NCBI RefSeq assembly: GCF_902497775.2
Contig: NZ_OZ024668.1
Location: 1,201,826-1,265,825, forward strand
Direction: 5' to 3'
DNA length: 64,000 nucleotides
Source: Pseudomonas fluorescens
Lineage (GTDB): Bacteria; Pseudomonadota; Gammaproteobacteria; Pseudomonadales; Pseudomonadaceae
In this document: piece by piece, positions 19,152 through 28,132 of the stretch
Layout of the letters: the number at the start of each line of letters is the position of its first letter
How positions within the stretch are numbered: position 1 is the stretch's first letter
Translations under genes and position numbers: made by a program
The notes under the pieces: model-generated
Told to the model about the DNA's origin: nothing
The model's database searches: none
What the model saw: only the letters and a program-made list of their open reading frames with translations

Positions 19152-19166
19152 GCGGGCGTCTCCTTC

Positions 19167-20372
19167 TTAGTGGCGGGCGAGGGCGGCGTGAGGTTCAGCC
19201 AGCGCATGCAGACGAAAGCTGCGGGCATAGCCGTGTGGGTCGCTGCCATCCCAGCGGATGCCATCGTTCAGCTGACTGCTGCGCATGTCGGGACCTGCGC
19301 AGGGCACGCCGATCGCCGTGGCGGCATCGCGGTACAGCGCCAGTTGCTGGACCTGACGGGCCACGCCAAGGTAGTCGGGGTCCTCGCGCAGCAGGCCCCA
19401 GCGGCGGAACTGGGTCATGAACCACATGCCATCGGACAGGTATGGCAAGTTGGCCCGGCCCTGATCATGCAGGCGCAGGGCGTGCCGATCGTGCCACTGG
19501 TTGCCCAGGCCATCCTGGTACTGGCCGAGTAGGCGCGGTTCAATACTCGACAACGGTGCATCCAGATACGCCTGGCCGCTGAGCAGTTGTGCGGTGCTGC
19601 GGCGGTTTTCGCTGTTCTGCTCGATGAAGCGGCTGGCGGCCAGCACGGCCATCACCAGGGCCCGTGCACTGTTAGGGTACTGCTCGACAAAGGCGCGGGT
19701 GCAACCCAGGACTTTTTCCGGGTGGTCCGGCCAGATCGACTGGCTGGTAGCCAGGGTGAACCCCTGGCCCTGTTCGATGGCGCCTGCCGACCAGGGTTCG
19801 CCGACGCAAAAGCCGTCGATGCGCCCGGCCTGCAGGTGCGCGAGCATCTGTGCCGGCGGCACCACCACGCTGTTGACATCATGCAATGGGTGGATGCCCT
19901 GGCTGGCCAGCCAGTAATACAGCCACATGGCATGGGTGCCGGTGGGAAAAGTTTGGGCAAAGGTCAATTTTGTCCTGCTTTGGTGCACGAAACGCTCCAG
20001 CGCTTCGGGACTGGTCACGCCCTGGCGTTGCAAGGCCGCAGACAGGTTGATGCCCTGGCCGTTCTGGTTCAGGCCCATCAGCACCGCCATGTCAGTGGCC
20101 GCGCTACCGCCGATGCCCAGTTGCAGCGCATAGATCAGGCCGTAGAGGCTGTGGGCGGCATCCAGTTCGCCGCTGGCCAGCTTGTCCCGCAGGCCGGCCC
20201 AGGAGCTCTGGCGCCTGAGGTTCAGGCTCAGGCCATAGGGCTGGGCGAAACCCTGGGTGGCGGCGACCACCAGCGGGGCACAGTCGGTGAGCGCCATGAA
20301 GCCCAGCTCCAGCAGCGGTTTTTCCGGTGCATCGCTGCCATGGACCCAAGCCAGCGGATCGGCGCTCGGCAT
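19167..20372 (-). CDS. nasS: Nitrate sensor NasS (NrtA-like periplasmic-fold protein, no signal peptide)
   Basis: 401 residues, an NrtA/CmpA-type substrate-binding fold. It lacks a signal peptide, which fits the cytoplasmic NasS sensor and not a transport protein. Recognisable stretches include LELGFMALTDCAPLVVA near residue 20, LHDVNSVVVPPAQM and GRIDGFCVGEPWSAGA in the middle. It sequesters NasT and releases it when nitrate or nitrite binds. The start at 20372 (MPSADPLAW) follows AGGAGAA; an upstream in-frame start at 20432 has no such site and would run into the T3SS promoter region. First gene of the minus-strand nitrate unit. Confidence 0.93.
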   Translation of the reverse strand: MPSADPLAWVHGSDAPEKPLLELGFMALTDCAPLVVAATQGFAQPYGLSLNLRRQSSWAGLRDKLASGELDAAHSLYGLIYALQLGIGGSAATDMAVLMGLNQNGQGINLSAALQRQGVTSPEALERFVHQSRTKLTFAQTFPTGTHAMWLYYWLASQGIHPLHDVNSVVVPPAQMLAHLQAGRIDGFCVGEPWSAGAIEQGQGFTLATSQSIWPDHPEKVLGCTRAFVEQYPNSARALVMAVLAASRFIEQNSENRRSTAQLLSGQAYLDAPLSSIEPRLLGQYQDGLGNQWHDRHALRLHDQGRANLPYLSDGMWFMTQFRRWGLLREDPDYLGVARQVQQLALYRDAATAIGVPCAGPDMRSSQLNDGIRWDGSDPHGYARSFRLHALAEPHAALARH

Positions 20373-20429
20373 TTGTAAGGTTCTCCTGCGTAGGTGTCCT
20401 GCTTCTGGAGCAAGGCGTGTGCCAGGGCT

Positions 20430-20453
20430 CATCAGTTTTCCATCAGGATTGCC
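20430..20453 (+). promoter_or_regulatory. Direct-repeat motif upstream of the invF-like gene (candidate HilA-type box)
   Basis: CATCAG at 20430, five bases, CATCAG at 20441, then GATTGCC. The same 24-base layout occurs upstream of sctD at 38058-38081 with 20 of 24 bases identical. A reversed half-site CTGATG is at 20462-20467. The 11-base period fits tandem binding by a winged-helix regulator. Confidence 0.6.
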
Positions 20454-20511
20454 GAACGGGGCTGATGCAATCTGGCCATCTTTCCAATTGCCGATGCCCG
20501 AGGAGGCCCAG

Positions 20512-21237
20512 GTGTCTCAGCTGCTGCCCCACGCTTCACCGACCGCGCAACTGGCTGATGGCGTCTGGCATGTGACGGTTGGCCGTCATCCGCTGCACTG
20601 GCAGCAGAGGGGGACGCAATCAGGCGTGGCGCCAGGTTGGCAGGGGCTGTTGGCAGTGACCGCTCACAGCCGGCTCAATGGCTTGCCGGCAGACCTTCGA
20701 GTTGTGCGCTGCCAGTCGCTGACCAGGCTGCAGGTGTTCATTGACCAGGGCGAGGTTGCGCAGCACCCGCCCGTGACCAGCACCGCGGCGGCCTGCTTGC
20801 CTTTGCCATTCGAGGTGGCCCGGGATGCCCAGTTGCTTGAGTCCTGGTACATCCAGCAAGCGCTGGGTGCGAGCCAGGACTTCGAGCGCTTTGCCACCGC
20901 CTTGCGCAGCAGCGAGGAATACGGGTTGGTCCGCTATCTGCTCGAGCAAGGTACTGGCCAGGACAGCCTGCAGATGCTGGCCCGGCGTTATGGTGTGTCG
21001 GTGTCGCACTTTCGCCGCTTGTGCCATCAGGCATTGGGCGGTGCGACCAAGCCGGCTCTGCGCGGTTGGAGGGTGGCGCGGGCATTGCTGGAAAGCATCC
21101 GCGAAGGGCGCTCGTTGACTGAGGTTGCGCAGAATCAGGGGTACTGTTCGTCCTCGCACTTTTCGCGGGAGGTGCGTGAGTTGCTGGGTGTGGCGCCCAG
21201 CCAGTTGGGCGACATCATCGGGACCCTGCGGCCATGA
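20512..21237 (+). CDS. invF: AraC-family T3SS regulator, InvF-like
   Basis: 241 residues from the GTG start. The C-terminal AraC DNA-binding domain (about 140-240) has two helix-turn-helix motifs: LQMLARRYGVSVSHFRRLC and TEVAQNQGYCSSSHFSREV. The N-terminal half is not recognisable. In Salmonella InvF works with the chaperone SicA to activate translocator and effector promoters. I prefer GTG at 20512 because AGGAGG lies at 20501-20506; the ATG at 20494 has no ribosome site. It is the first gene of the secretion unit, and its stop overlaps the sctC start (ATGA), as in invF-invG. Confidence 0.88.
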   Translation: MSQLLPHASPTAQLADGVWHVTVGRHPLHWQQRGTQSGVAPGWQGLLAVTAHSRLNGLPADLRVVRCQSLTRLQVFIDQGEVAQHPPVTSTAAACLPLPFEVARDAQLLESWYIQQALGASQDFERFATALRSSEEYGLVRYLLEQGTGQDSLQMLARRYGVSVSHFRRLCHQALGGATKPALRGWRVARALLESIREGRSLTEVAQNQGYCSSSHFSREVRELLGVAPSQLGDIIGTLRP

Positions 21238-22868
21238 CCGGGGTTGTGCGTTTCGACAGCCGAGGGCTGATCTGGTGCTGCACCCTGCTGCTGTGCCTGT
21301 TTCACAGTGCCATGGCGCATGCGGACAGCTACCGGGCGCGGGAAGAAAGCCTGCGCAGTTTCTTCGTCGCCCTGTCCGAGCCTTTGGGCAAGCCGATCAT
21401 CGTCAGCAAGGCGGCTGCCGGCAAGCGTATTTCCGGTGACTTCGCCATGACTTCGGCGCAACAGGTGTTCGATCGCGTGGTACGCCAGATGGGCCTTATC
21501 TGGTACAGCGACGGCCAGGCGATCTACCTGTATGACAGCGCCGAACTCAAGAGCGCGGTGGTCTCGTTGCAGAACACCAGCGTTGACAGCCTGCGCGCCT
21601 TCCTGCGCCGCTCCGGCCTGCTCGATTCACGCTACCCGCTGCGTGGCGATGGCCGGCGCACCTTTTATGTCTCCGGGCCGCCGATCTATGTCGACCTGGT
21701 CCAGCGCTCGGCGGCCATGGTCGATCAGGAGTCGTCGCAGATCTTGCTGGGGCGCCAGCAGGTCGGGGTGATTCACCTGCTCAACACCTTTGTGGGAGAT
21801 CGCCGTTATGAGCTGCGCGACCAGTCTGTCAGCATCCCGGGCATTGCCAGTGTCATCGAAAACCTGCTGCGTGACGAAAAAGCCCGGGTCGACCTGCGAG
21901 GCGAGCCTGGCTCGGGTGAGCAGGCGCCGGGCCTGCTGAGTTCGACGCTGAACGAGCAGTTGATCGACGACGCCTGGGAGAGCGTACGCTTGCCTGCGGA
22001 GCAAATGGCCGCGGCGAACATTCGTGTGGTCGCCTACCCGGATACCAACAGTTTGCTGGTCAAGGGCCTGCCCGAGCAGGTGCGCTTCATCGAAAACCTG
22101 GTCGAGGCCCTGGATACGCCCAAGCGCCACGTCGAGCTGTCGCTGTGGATCATCGACCTGCAAAAAGAGGCGCTGGAGCAACTGGGGATCGACTGGCAGG
22201 GCCAGGTCAACATCGGAACGCAGTTCGCCATCTCGCTCAACGGTGGCTCGGCGACCACCCTCGATGGCCTCTCGTTCATAGCCCGGGTCTCGGCCCTGGC
22301 CCGCAGCGACCTGGCCAATGTGGTGGCGCGGCCGGTGATCCTCACCCAGGAGAACGTCCCGGCGATCTTCGACAACAACCGCACCTTCTATGCGCCGCTG
22401 GTTGGCGAGCGCAGTGTCGATCTGCAGCATGTCACCTATGGCACCTTGGTCAGTGTGCTGCCACGTTTTGCCTTGGGCGACGAAATCGAGATGTCGCTGA
22501 ACATCGAAGATGGCAACGAGGTGGAGTCACGCCGCACTGATACGGTATTGCCGACCGTTGGCCGCACGCGGATCAGTACCGTAGCCCGGGTACCCCAGGG
22601 CAAGAGCCTGCTGGTCGGTGGTTTCAGCCGCGATGAGAGCGCCGAGCAGGTCGGCAGGGTGCCCGTGCTCGGTGCCTTGCCCTGGATCGGCCGGCTGTTC
22701 AGCTACCGTGTGGAGCGCTCGTCCAACACCGTGCGGGTGTTTCTCATCCAGCCACGGGAAATTGGTGAGGCGCTGGCCTTCGACCCGCAGAGCCTGAAGC
22801 AGGAACTGTTCGAAGCCGAACAGCACGAACGTTTGCGCAAGGCCTTCATGCGCGCGGTGTCGCTGTGA
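21234..22868 (+). CDS. sctC: T3SS outer-membrane secretin SctC (InvG/MxiD family)
   Basis: 544 residues against 562 for InvG. A signal peptide with a hydrophobic core LIWCCTLLLCLF ends near residue 29. Periplasmic N0/N1 ring domains follow (about 35-180), an N3-like repeat near 185-290, then the secretin beta-domain with the conserved VPVLGALPWIGRLFSY near residue 478. It forms the outer-membrane ring of the needle complex. No linked InvH-type lipoprotein pilotin is visible, so its outer-membrane targeting partner must be encoded elsewhere or be dispensable. Confidence 0.96.
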   Translation: MTGVVRFDSRGLIWCCTLLLCLFHSAMAHADSYRAREESLRSFFVALSEPLGKPIIVSKAAAGKRISGDFAMTSAQQVFDRVVRQMGLIWYSDGQAIYLYDSAELKSAVVSLQNTSVDSLRAFLRRSGLLDSRYPLRGDGRRTFYVSGPPIYVDLVQRSAAMVDQESSQILLGRQQVGVIHLLNTFVGDRRYELRDQSVSIPGIASVIENLLRDEKARVDLRGEPGSGEQAPGLLSSTLNEQLIDDAWESVRLPAEQMAAANIRVVAYPDTNSLLVKGLPEQVRFIENLVEALDTPKRHVELSLWIIDLQKEALEQLGIDWQGQVNIGTQFAISLNGGSATTLDGLSFIARVSALARSDLANVVARPVILTQENVPAIFDNNRTFYAPLVGERSVDLQHVTYGTLVSVLPRFALGDEIEMSLNIEDGNEVESRRTDTVLPTVGRTRISTVARVPQGKSLLVGGFSRDESAEQVGRVPVLGALPWIGRLFSYRVERSSNTVRVFLIQPREIGEALAFDPQSLKQELFEAEQHERLRKAFMRAVSL

Positions 22869-23965
22869 TCACCGGCTTACCTCATCTGGGCGGGCGTGCC
22901 GCACAGGCGCGGCTGAGCCGGGAGCTTGCAGCGGAGAGCCAGGCGCCGGCGACCGAAGTCCAGGATGATAATCAGGATGCGCGCAGTAACCTGTTGCAGC
23001 ATGCGGTGCAAAGCAGCGATGACCTGGCCCAGGTCATGGCGCAGTTTCGTCGCCGTCAGTTCGAGCTCAAAAGCGAGTCGGCCAGCGAGTTGTTCGAGCG
23101 CGTGCTCGAAGACGACGCCCCGCCCAAGGCCCGGCAACTGCTGGCCCTGACGGCGGACCGGCAGTTGCCGCTGCGCTTGCTGATGCAGCAGGCGGCCGCG
23201 CTGTTTGCCGATGACAGCGACCTGGCGCTGATCCTCGGCCTGTTGTTGCGCCAGTCCGATTTGCCCAATGAAACCCGCAGGCGCCTGCTGCAACTTGAGC
23301 AGGCTTTGCGCGAGCGGGCTTGCCCCAAACGTCTGCAGGCGGGCATCAACACTGCGCTCAAGGCGCGGCTTTATGGGCGGCGCATGGCCGTGCGCGCCTG
23401 CGCCCTGCGAGAAAACTACCGGGACTTTCTGGAGTCCGACGGCGAGGCTGCCGATCACTACGAGCAGTGGATCGGACTGTATGGGCCCGAGCACCGCCAC
23501 AGCGTCCTGAGCTTTCTGGAAGAGAGTCTGCTGACCGATATCCAGGGCCAGGACCCCAGTTGCAGCCTGCACGAATTCGGCCCGCTGCTGATCCTGCTCG
23601 GGCAGTTGAAGCGGCTGCGCTCGGCCGACCGCATGTTCGTTGGGGCGTTGCTCGGGCGCTTCGCCGTCAGCGAACTGGACTGGCTGGTCCTGCTGCTTGG
23701 CATTCTGCGCTACCCCCATGCACTGGATGAACTGCTGCAGCAGGCGGTCGGCCCGATTTTGCTGCAGGTCGATGCGGTTGCCCGCGCCAGCCTCTTGCAG
23801 TGCGTGCGTCGCGCCTGCCTGACCCTGCCGGAACAACTGTTCAGCGAGGAGCATGCCTTGCTCTACCTGGCTGAGCGTTTCGAGCACCTGGCCGACAGCA
23901 GTTTCGCTGCTGAAGCGCTATTGCAACGTCACCGACACGGCCTGCCGCCGGCGTTGCGAGGGTGA
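22865..23965 (+). CDS. sctW: T3SS gatekeeper SctW (InvE/MxiC family)
   Basis: 366 residues against 372 for InvE. All-helical, Leu/Gln-rich protein with no membrane segment; the N-terminus up to about residue 45 looks disordered and the rest resembles the YopN/InvE/MxiC repeats. It controls the order of secretion, holding back effectors until translocators are exported. It starts at a GTG that overlaps the sctC stop (GTGA), and sits between the secretin and the export gate exactly as invE does. Sequence similarity in this family is low, so position carries much of the evidence. Confidence 0.88.
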   Translation: MITGLPHLGGRAAQARLSRELAAESQAPATEVQDDNQDARSNLLQHAVQSSDDLAQVMAQFRRRQFELKSESASELFERVLEDDAPPKARQLLALTADRQLPLRLLMQQAAALFADDSDLALILGLLLRQSDLPNETRRRLLQLEQALRERACPKRLQAGINTALKARLYGRRMAVRACALRENYRDFLESDGEAADHYEQWIGLYGPEHRHSVLSFLEESLLTDIQGQDPSCSLHEFGPLLILLGQLKRLRSADRMFVGALLGRFAVSELDWLVLLLGILRYPHALDELLQQAVGPILLQVDAVARASLLQCVRRACLTLPEQLFSEEHALLYLAERFEHLADSSFAAEALLQRHRHGLPPALRG

Positions 23966-23969
23966 ACCC

Positions 23970-26018
23970 ATGGCATTGCTGAACCTCTGGCTGGCCAGGC
24001 TCGCCGCGCGTCCGGAACTGCTGATTCTGGCGTTGATGGTCATGATCATCGCCATGCTGATCATTCCTTTGCCGACGGTGCTGGTGGACTTTTTGATCGG
24101 CCTGAACATCGTCCTGTCTTTGTTGATTTTCATGGGCTCGTTCTATATCGAGCGCATTCTCAGCTACTCGACCTTTCCGGCCCTGTTGTTGCTGACCACG
24201 CTGTTTCGCCTGGCCCTGTCGATCAGCACCAGCCGACTGATCCTGACCCAGGCCGACGCTGGCGAGATCATCGCCTCGTTTGGCGAGTTTGTGATTGGCG
24301 AGAACCTGGTGGTGGGCTTCGTTATTTTCTCGATCGTCACCATTGTCCAGTTCATCGTGATTACCAAGGGCTCGGAGCGGGTGGCGGAAGTCGCCGCGCG
24401 CTTTTCCCTGGATGGCATGCCGGGCAAGCAGATGAGCATTGACGGCGACCTCAAGGCCGGCGCCATCGACGCTGCCCAGGCGCGCGCCAAGCGCAGCGAG
24501 TTGGAGCGCGAAAGCCAGTTGTATGGCTCGTTCGACGGAGCCATGAAGTTCATCAAGGGCGACGCCATTGCCGGCATCGTGATCATCTTCGTCAACTTCA
24601 TTGGGGGCATGGCCATTGGTGTCGGGCAGTTGGGCATGGACCTGTCCACGGCACTGTCGACCTTCACTTTGTTGACCATCGGTGATGGCCTGGTGGCGCA
24701 GATCCCCGCGTTGCTGATTGCCATCGGTGCCGGGTTCATTGTCACCCGCGTCAACGGCGATGAGCAGAACCTGGGGCGCAACATGCTCAGCCAGGTGCTC
24801 GGCAACCCCTTCGTGCTTGGCGTCAGTGCCTTGCTGGCGCTGGGCGTCGGCTTGCTGCCGGGTTTTCCGCTGGCGGTGTTCGTGTTCATCGCCTTTACCC
24901 TGGTCGCGGTGCTCTGGCGTCGCCGGCGCCGGGCGCAGCAGGCTGTGACGGAACAGGGCGCAAGCCCCCAGCCCGCTGGCGACAAGGGTTCGGCGCAGGG
25001 CTTGGTGGATGTCGACAACCTGAACACCGAAACCTTACCGCTGCTGTTGCTGGTCCCGTCGACCCGGCTGGCTGAATTGCAGCAGGCGCGTTTCACCGAG
25101 CGCTTACGCAGCCAGTTCTTCATCGACTACGGCTTGCGTGTTCCGCTGCCGCACCTGAGGGCTGCCGAGAACTTGCCCGAGCATCAGGTCACGATCCTGA
25201 TCAACGAAGTGCGCGCCGACCAGTTCGATCTGTTTTTCGAGCATCACCGCTTGCTCGATTTCGCTGAGCAGTTGCAGGACTCGGGGATCGAGATCAAGCG
25301 TGGGCACGACAGCAATAAAGTCGAAAGCCTGTGGGTCGCCGACAACCAGAGCCAGGCCATCGCCGCGCTCGGTTATCCGTTGCGGACCGCCCAGCAGGAG
25401 CTCTATCACAGTCTGGCGGTGGTGCTGGCGCGCAATATCCAGGAGTTCTTCGGCGTCCAGGAAACCAAGACCCTGCTCGATGAACTGGAAAAGCCGTACC
25501 CCGACCTGCTCAAGGAAGTCTATCGCTACGTCACCGTGCAGAAGATCAGTGAAGTGCTGCAGCGGCTGATTGGCGAGCGCATTTCGGTGCGCAACATGAA
25601 GCTGGTGATGGAAACCCTGGCGCACTGGGCCTCCCGCGAGAAGGACACGCTGGCCCTGGTCGAGCATGTCCGGGCCGCACTGGCGCGCTACATCAGCAAC
25701 AAGTTCGCCCGCCAAGACACGCTCAACGTGCTGTTGCTCGGTGCCGAGTTCGAGGAGGTGGTGCGTTCGGCTGTGCGCCAGACCTCGGCAGGTAATTTCG
25801 TCAACCTCGATGCGGCCCAGGTCGAAGAGCTGCTCGATCGCGTCGGCGCGGGCCTGAGCGACCTGTACATCCCGCACAAGGACCTGGTGTTGCTGTGTTC
25901 GGTGGATGTCCGGCGCTACATCAAGAAACTGATTGATGGCCGTTTCAGGGAACTGGACGTGATGTCCTTCGCTGAAGTCGCCGAGAACATTTCGGTCAAC
26001 GTGATCAAGACACTCTAG
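23970..26018 (+). CDS. sctV: T3SS export gate protein SctV (InvA/MxiA family)
   Basis: 682 residues against 685 for InvA. The N-terminal half has about eight membrane helices (residues 15-340). The FHIPEP-family signature RVAEVAARFSLDGMPGKQM lies near residues 137-155. The C-terminal cytoplasmic half (about 360-682) forms the nonameric ring that receives chaperone-substrate complexes. The start at 23970 (MALLNLWLARL) follows GAGGG and lies 4 bases after the sctW stop; earlier in-frame codons fall inside sctW. Confidence 0.97.
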   Translation: MALLNLWLARLAARPELLILALMVMIIAMLIIPLPTVLVDFLIGLNIVLSLLIFMGSFYIERILSYSTFPALLLLTTLFRLALSISTSRLILTQADAGEIIASFGEFVIGENLVVGFVIFSIVTIVQFIVITKGSERVAEVAARFSLDGMPGKQMSIDGDLKAGAIDAAQARAKRSELERESQLYGSFDGAMKFIKGDAIAGIVIIFVNFIGGMAIGVGQLGMDLSTALSTFTLLTIGDGLVAQIPALLIAIGAGFIVTRVNGDEQNLGRNMLSQVLGNPFVLGVSALLALGVGLLPGFPLAVFVFIAFTLVAVLWRRRRRAQQAVTEQGASPQPAGDKGSAQGLVDVDNLNTETLPLLLLVPSTRLAELQQARFTERLRSQFFIDYGLRVPLPHLRAAENLPEHQVTILINEVRADQFDLFFEHHRLLDFAEQLQDSGIEIKRGHDSNKVESLWVADNQSQAIAALGYPLRTAQQELYHSLAVVLARNIQEFFGVQETKTLLDELEKPYPDLLKEVYRYVTVQKISEVLQRLIGERISVRNMKLVMETLAHWASREKDTLALVEHVRAALARYISNKFARQDTLNVLLLGAEFEEVVRSAVRQTSAGNFVNLDAAQVEELLDRVGAGLSDLYIPHKDLVLLCSVDVRRYIKKLIDGRFRELDVMSFAEVAENISVNVIKTL

Positions 26019-26026
26019 GAGTAGGT

Positions 26027-26401
26027 ATGGCAACTGTTGATAACCTGTTGCGTGGCACCTTGCGCCAGCATCAGCACGGCGACACGCGTCTTGAACGGCT
26101 GCTGGACGACCTGCCGGACATCAGCATCAGCGAGCAGGAAGGCGATATCTGGTTTTCCGCAGCCGCTGTGCCATTGACCCCGGCCTTACTGCGCCGCCAT
26201 GCCGAACCGATCCTGCAACTGCTGATGCGCCCCAGTACCTCTGCGCGTAACCAACAATTACAGTTGTTTGGCCAGGGCGATAGCCTGGAGCTGCGCATGC
26301 TGCTGGCCGACCAGGCCTACAGCAGTGTCCAGGGCTTTGCCATGGCCCTGGACGAATTCTTTGGCGTGCTTCTGCAATTGCGCGCCCTCGTGCTGCGATG
26401 A
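26027..26401 (+). CDS. invB: Class I T3SS chaperone, InvB-like
   Basis: 124 residues, acidic, alpha/beta pattern of CesT/SycE-type chaperones. Two segments resemble Salmonella InvB: ISISEQEGDIWFSA near residue 33 and FAMALDEFFGVLLQLRALVL at the C-terminus. InvB (135 aa) binds the N-termini of SipA, SopE, SopE2 and SopA. It lies between sctV and sctN exactly as invB does, with a good ribosome site (AGGAGTAGGT) and an ATGA overlap into sctN. No SipA- or SopE-like client is encoded in this window. The call rests on position plus weak similarity. Confidence 0.75.
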   Translation: MATVDNLLRGTLRQHQHGDTRLERLLDDLPDISISEQEGDIWFSAAAVPLTPALLRRHAEPILQLLMRPSTSARNQQLQLFGQGDSLELRMLLADQAYSSVQGFAMALDEFFGVLLQLRALVLR

Positions 26402-27687
26402 CGCTGCTGCAACTGGCCCGCCAGGGCGCGCACCCGCGCCGTTCGCTCGGGCCCCTGCTTGAGGTGCCGCTGGCCGGCGTGGCCATCGGTGAGCTATGCG
26501 AAGTCTTTCAGCACTGGCGCGACCCGGTGCCGCGAGCCTGGGCCCAGGTCATCGGCTTCAATGCCGAAGTGGCGCTGCTGAGCTTGCTGGGCGAGCCGCA
26601 GGGGTTGTCGCGCCAGTCACTGGTAATGGCCACGGGGGCACCGATGTACCTTTACTGCGGCGATGATCTGCTCGGCGCCGTACTGGATGCCCGCGGGCAG
26701 GTGGTCGAGCGCCTGGCGCCGGCCCAGGGCCTGCCGGTTTACCACTATGGCCTGGACAACCCACCACCGCACTATAGCCAGCGCCGTCCGGTCAGCCAGC
26801 GCCTGGACACGGCGATCCGCGTGATTGACACCCTGCTGACCTGCGGCGTCGGTCAGCGGGTGGGTATTTTTGCGGCGGCCGGTACCGGCAAGACCTCTTT
26901 GCTCGACATGCTGGTGGAGCACAGCGAGGCGGACGTGTTCGTCATCGGCTTGATCGGCGAGCGTGGCCGTGAAGTCGCGGAGTTCGTCCAGCGCCTGCGC
27001 GGTTCGGCGCGCAGTAGCTGCAGCGTGGTGGTACAGGCCAGCTCCGACAGCGCCGCGGTCGATCGCTGTAACGCGGCTCTGGTGGCGACCAGTGTCGCCG
27101 AGTATTTCCGCGACCGCGGCCAGCGTGTGGTGCTGCTGATCGATTCGTTGAGCCGCTATGCCCGCGCCCGTCGCGACCTGGCCCTGGCCGCCGGTGAAGC
27201 ACCGGCGCGGCGCGGGTATCCAGCCTCGGTGTTCGAGGCCTTGCCGCGCCTGCTGGAGCGCCCGGGGGTGACGGCCAGTGGCAGTATCACGGCGTTCTAC
27301 ACGGTGTTGCTGGAAAGCGACGACGAGCCCGACCCGCTGGCCGAGGAAATCCGCTCGATCCTCGATGGGCATATCTACCTGAGCCGCGAGCTGGCTGGCA
27401 AAGGCCACTTTCCCGCTATTGATGTGTTGCGCAGCACCAGCCGGGTCGCCCACCAGGTGTGCAGCGTCGCGAGTATTGCCCTGGCCGGCCAGGCCCGCGA
27501 GTGTCTGGCCCGGCTGCAGGCCATGCGCCTGCTGCTGGAACTGGGTGAGTACCAGAGCGGCGTCGATCCACTCAACGACCAGGCGTTGGCGCGTCGCGAT
27601 GACTTGCAGCAATGGCTGCGCCAGAGCAGCGATCAGGCTGTCACGGCCGATGACGCGGAGCAGGCCCTGCATGCGCTGTTCACCTGA
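26398..27687 (+). CDS. sctN: T3SS ATPase SctN (InvC/Spa47 family)
   Basis: 429 residues against 431 for InvC. F1-type ATPase core with Walker A AAAGTGKT at residues 159-166 (Lys165), Walker B VVLLIDS ending near Asp249, and the SLSRYARARRD stretch after it. GERGREV near residue 188 carries the catalytic Glu region. It strips chaperones and unfolds substrates at the sorting platform. The first P-loop position is Ala, not Gly, which the motif allows. The start overlaps the invB stop, and the last 17 bases overlap sctO. Confidence 0.97.
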   Translation: MTLLQLARQGAHPRRSLGPLLEVPLAGVAIGELCEVFQHWRDPVPRAWAQVIGFNAEVALLSLLGEPQGLSRQSLVMATGAPMYLYCGDDLLGAVLDARGQVVERLAPAQGLPVYHYGLDNPPPHYSQRRPVSQRLDTAIRVIDTLLTCGVGQRVGIFAAAGTGKTSLLDMLVEHSEADVFVIGLIGERGREVAEFVQRLRGSARSSCSVVVQASSDSAAVDRCNAALVATSVAEYFRDRGQRVVLLIDSLSRYARARRDLALAAGEAPARRGYPASVFEALPRLLERPGVTASGSITAFYTVLLESDDEPDPLAEEIRSILDGHIYLSRELAGKGHFPAIDVLRSTSRVAHQVCSVASIALAGQARECLARLQAMRLLLELGEYQSGVDPLNDQALARRDDLQQWLRQSSDQAVTADDAEQALHALFT

Positions 27688-28132
27688 GTGGCAGGCCTGG
27701 CTGCGCCTGGGCGAAGGGCGCCTGCAGGCGTTGCAGCAGCACCTGGCAGGCAACGCCCAGCAGTTGCAGGCATTGAAGCAACAGGCGGACGAGTTGCAGC
27801 AACAACAGGCAACGCTGCGCCAGTTACGGGTCGAGGAGCCGGGCCAGCGGCTCAGTCATAGCCAGTTGCTCGACCTGTTGCGCCGTCAGGCCTTGCTGCG
27901 CCGCCAGGCCCAGGTATTGACCCTGGAGCTGGAGCAGATCAGCCATCGCCAGCAGCAACTGCAGCAGCAACAAGCAGACAGCCAAAAGCAGATGAGCGCC
28001 TTGCAGCGCCGCCATGACAAGTATCAGCAGCATCTGCAGCAGTTGCATCGGCAATGGCTGCTGCAACGCCAGCGCCAGGAAGACAACGAACTGGATGAGC
28101 ACAGGCTCACGGGCAAGGTATGGAACGAATGA
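27671..28132 (+). CDS. sctO: T3SS stalk protein SctO (InvI/Spa13 family)
   Basis: 153 residues against 147 for InvI. Almost wholly helical, very rich in Gln and Leu, predicted coiled-coil hairpin as expected of the FliJ-like central stalk that links the ATPase to SctV. Low sequence conservation is normal for this family, so the evidence is position, size and coiled-coil character. I take the ATG at 27671 (MRCSPEWQAWL), 17 bases inside sctN, with GGAG upstream. It overlaps sctP by 13 bases. Confidence 0.87.
   Translation: MRCSPEWQAWLRLGEGRLQALQQHLAGNAQQLQALKQQADELQQQQATLRQLRVEEPGQRLSHSQLLDLLRRQALLRRQAQVLTLELEQISHRQQQLQQQQADSQKQMSALQRRHDKYQQHLQQLHRQWLLQRQRQEDNELDEHRLTGKVWNE

Noticed and set aside
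23309..23325. GAGCGGGCTTGCCCC, identical to the REP core, inside sctW
   Set aside because: Lies in coding sequence without the rest of the REP or an inverted partner; chance match.
26110..26140. Repeated CATCAG in the invB-like gene as another regulator box
   Set aside because: It is a short codon repeat (Ile-Ser) without the five-base spacing or the GATYGCC extension.
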